This document shows positions 61,326 to 64,000 of a DNA stretch of 64,000 nucleotides, piece by piece. This DNA comes from Sphagnum magellanicum (Eukaryota > Streptophyta > Sphagnopsida > Sphagnales > Sphagnaceae). The notes beneath the pieces were generated by a model. That model was not told the DNA's origin and made no database searches. It saw nothing but the letters and a program-made list of their open reading frames with translations. The position numbers and the translations under genes are program-made. Location: the NCBI GenBank assembly GCA_021904315.1, contig CM038918.1, positions 13,469,349-13,533,348 on the forward strand, read 5' to 3'. Positions within the stretch are counted from its first letter, which is position 1; each line of letters starts with the position of its first letter.

Positions 61326-62171
61326 TTTAAAACATTTTGTGCACTTCTTAGTTTTTGATGATAGAACTATCATATGTGCTACATAATTTAGTTTATGTTT
61401 GCCTTTTTACCTTTCAATTTAGAACTATAGATTGAAGGTTGTTGCAAGTTGTATTGTTCATTTACAAAACTTGAAGATTTTAAGGTCCACCATTTGTGTA
61501 TTTTTACTTATTTACATCAAAGAAAAATGGTGTGAAGAAAACATACATTTTGTTTAAAAGTTGACTTGTAAGGTATTACTTATAATGATGAGGGATTTGG
61601 GAGGGGCGAAAAAATTTGTGATGAAAATCATGTTGTGATTTTGTTTGTGTTTAAGTGTTTGGATTTTGGGATGAAAGGTGGAATTGAAACAAAACTAGTT
61701 TGTTCAAACAAACAAGTTTGTGCATTTATTTTAACTTTCATTGTTTTTGGTTGTTTTTGTGTTATGTAGGGCTTCATTGATATTGTTTGAGTCCACCAAT
61801 ATCAAAGTTGTGCTTAAAAGGTAAGGTTTTTTCAAAAATAAAAATGTTGGTTGTCTTTGAAAATGTACAATTAAACAAAAGAACATGCACATGTGATGTT
61901 ATACAATTTCCTAGTTTGCTAATTATTATGTCACTAAATGTGTTGTTTATTGTGTAATAAATCAAATCAAGACATGCAAAGCGAATGTTAAAACAAAGGT
62001 GAAGTAAGAGACTTAATATGGTAAGTCTAACTTTGATACTTCAATTATGTGATGCATCTTATTTTGAAAACCATCATTGTGTATGAATGTTTAGGTTGTA
62101 GTTTAATTTGTATTAAAATTGCACATTAATTTTTTGTGACATTAATGATGTCACATTATAATAGTGGGGTG

Positions 62172-62783
62172 GGTGCAAGAATGAGTGGACCAATGGCCTA
62201 TAAGAAATTACCATGTTTTTAGTCCAAAACAAGGGTATTTTTTGTGGGTTAGAATGAATTACAAAGGTTTTCCATTGGTTCCTTGGGAATGTTTTCCATT
62301 TAATCTAAAGCCCATTTAGAGGTTCCTTTTCTTAACACATGTGCACAAGAATAATAATAAAATATTATTTAAAAAAATATTTTATGGACTTTTGAAAAAA
62401 CCCTATTTTTTAGCTTGTTCAAAAGTCCATAGGTCAAATCTTACAAATGTTATCATGTAAAACTTTTCAAACTTAATTTTTTAAATATGTTATCTAACAA
62501 AAATCAAGTCCCTAACCAACGCGTCATAAATGATCAATCCATATCAAAAGTTATTATCAAGATTACAATCCATTTTGTTTGTCTTTGAAAGTCCATATCT
62601 CTTGTGTTTTTGTTGAGTATGGAAATTAAATAAATGGAATAAATAAAAATGCAAGTTGGTATCCTTAAACTAAGTCCCTATAGAAAAAAAAGAACCTAGC
62701 AAATATATATGGTCATTAGAATGACAACCACTTTACATAATTTTTTCAAAAAGTCCAAAAATTGGTCCACTCATTCTTGCACC
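62172..62783. mobile_element. 612-bp element with perfect 23-bp terminal inverted repeats (MITE-like)
   Basis: GGTGCAAGAATGAGTGGACC plus AAT at 62172-62194 is exactly the reverse complement of 62761-62783. The interior is AT-rich with no transposase. No clear target-site duplication flanks it (GGGGTG on the left, TGCCTCG on the right), so either the ends are slightly misplaced or the duplication has decayed. The superfamily is unknown. Confidence 0.8.
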
Positions 62784-62789
62784 TGCCTC

Positions 62790-64000
62790 GTGTTAGTGCA
62801 ATTGTAGTTTTATTGTGTTAATGTTAGTTTCATTGTAGTAGTGATGTGTTATGTATGTTGAACGTTAGTGATAAATGAATTACGATTATTAATGTATGTT
62901 GTTTGCTAGAACAAAGTTAATATCACTATTGTTGTAAAATAATTTAATATATGTTAAAAATATGAACATCTTGATATCTTTCCACATTAGAATGTATGTA
63001 AATTTTATTGACTCATTTCACATGTGACACTAACTATTAAAATATGGCACATTTCAAGCAAACAAATTGGAACCAAAAATTGTGGTTCAAAATTCCATTT
63101 CAACAAAATAGAAAAAAAACATTTCACAAAATGGTCCAATACAATCTAAAAGTTCTAACAAACAATATTTGATTGTTGCAATTCATTGTCTTTGTGATGA
63201 CCCTTTGTATGTGAAGAAGAATTTTTTTGCCATAAATAGCTTGAGAATTTTATTTAGATTTATATAGTCAAATTGTATTCAATTGAAAGAATCATTTCCT
63301 AAAATGCTCTTGTAATATATTTTCCAATCTTGAATGTTAATGAATACAATTTCATGTTTATATGTAGTGATGGAATTATTTTTTCACTATGTATCACAAT
63401 TTGGACATTGATAATGTGTGTGCAAAATCTACACCTTTACATTATGAATTGCAATTTAGTTGCCCAATAATAATAAAACCAACTATCATACAACTACATT
63501 TGACCCCATATAACTAAACACCTAATTTTGTAAAATGGTATACATACGGACATAATTATTGGATAATATTATTGTGAAAACATTTTAGTCTTTTGTTGCA
63601 AAAATGTATCCATTTGTGGGATAGTAGTTATTACATGGTGTTATAGTGAAAATAGATAAGTTGCCCACTAGTTGTTATATAACAAAATTTCATAGTTTTA
63701 GTTGCAAAGAGGTACTCAAACTCACACATATGAATTGTTAGTGAATTACTAAATATTTGCTTTAATTTCTTTGCTCAAATTGATTGTTCAATTGCAAAGG
63801 GATTATAATGGACATTCACAAATTTCATCCATGATAGATGAATCAAAAGCCACATCAACATTATGTTTTTTCCTTTAGTTATAATGTATTTGCACTTTAG
63901 TAGCATTAAGGTGTTATAGTCAAGTTGCAACATAGTGGCACAAAATTGCATGTATTTTGTATATGTATATGGTGCCATATACAACAAGTTGCATTTGGTG
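62790..64000. other. AT-rich DNA, no gene seen
   Basis: Low-complexity sequence with scattered GTTGCAA/TTGCAAC motifs from 63400 on, reminiscent of the inverted-repeat arms at 55.9 and 60.2 kb. Confidence 0.45.

Overview
This is nuclear DNA of a green-lineage eukaryote, most likely a streptophyte (a seed-free land plant or a close algal relative). Three things point that way. One large spliced gene has GT-AG introns and encodes a protein of the plant BEACH-domain class C (BCHC) type. Short tracts of the plant telomere motif TTTAGGG are scattered through the window. The flanking transposon relics (MULE, hAT, LINE-like) are of kinds common in plant genomes. The species cannot be fixed from the sequence.

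Layout. 1-2.5 kb is AT-rich with no gene. 2.5-5.4 kb holds a decayed LINE-like retroelement with a recognisable reverse transcriptase. 5.5-8.7 kb is AT-rich and contains two dispersed repeat families that recur on the other side of the gene. 8.7-9.97 kb is the GC-richer 5' region of the gene. 9.98-32.94 kb (+) is the only convincing host gene: 41 coding exons whose phases agree at all 40 junctions, giving one open frame of about 3,450 codons. Its order is armadillo-like N-terminal region, ConA-like domain, DUF4704, coiled-coil segment, PH-BEACH, BEACH, WD40. 33-64 kb has no convincing gene. It holds a 25-bp-arm hairpin, a hAT-like transposase relic, copies of the upstream repeats, minisatellites (33, 60 and 91 bp), a CTAGG-rich domain that switches strand at its middle, an array of short hairpins, a MULE relic, a pair of roughly 400-bp inverted repeats about 4 kb apart, and a 612-bp element with perfect 23-bp terminal inverted repeats.

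The gene should encode a very large cytosolic scaffold for membrane trafficking, like Arabidopsis BCHC1/BCHC2 and animal neurobeachin/LRBA. It looks intact: no frame breaks were found, and the BEACH and WD40 parts match the family closely. Its N-terminus is the least certain part, because a good splice acceptor lies just before the proposed start.

For novelty, the best candidates are non-coding: the hairpin array at 49.96-51.73 kb, the strand-switching CTAGG domain at 46.6-47.8 kb, the telomere-like tracts in seven introns of one gene, and the 60-bp tandem repeat that stays open in several frames. No new protein system is evident.
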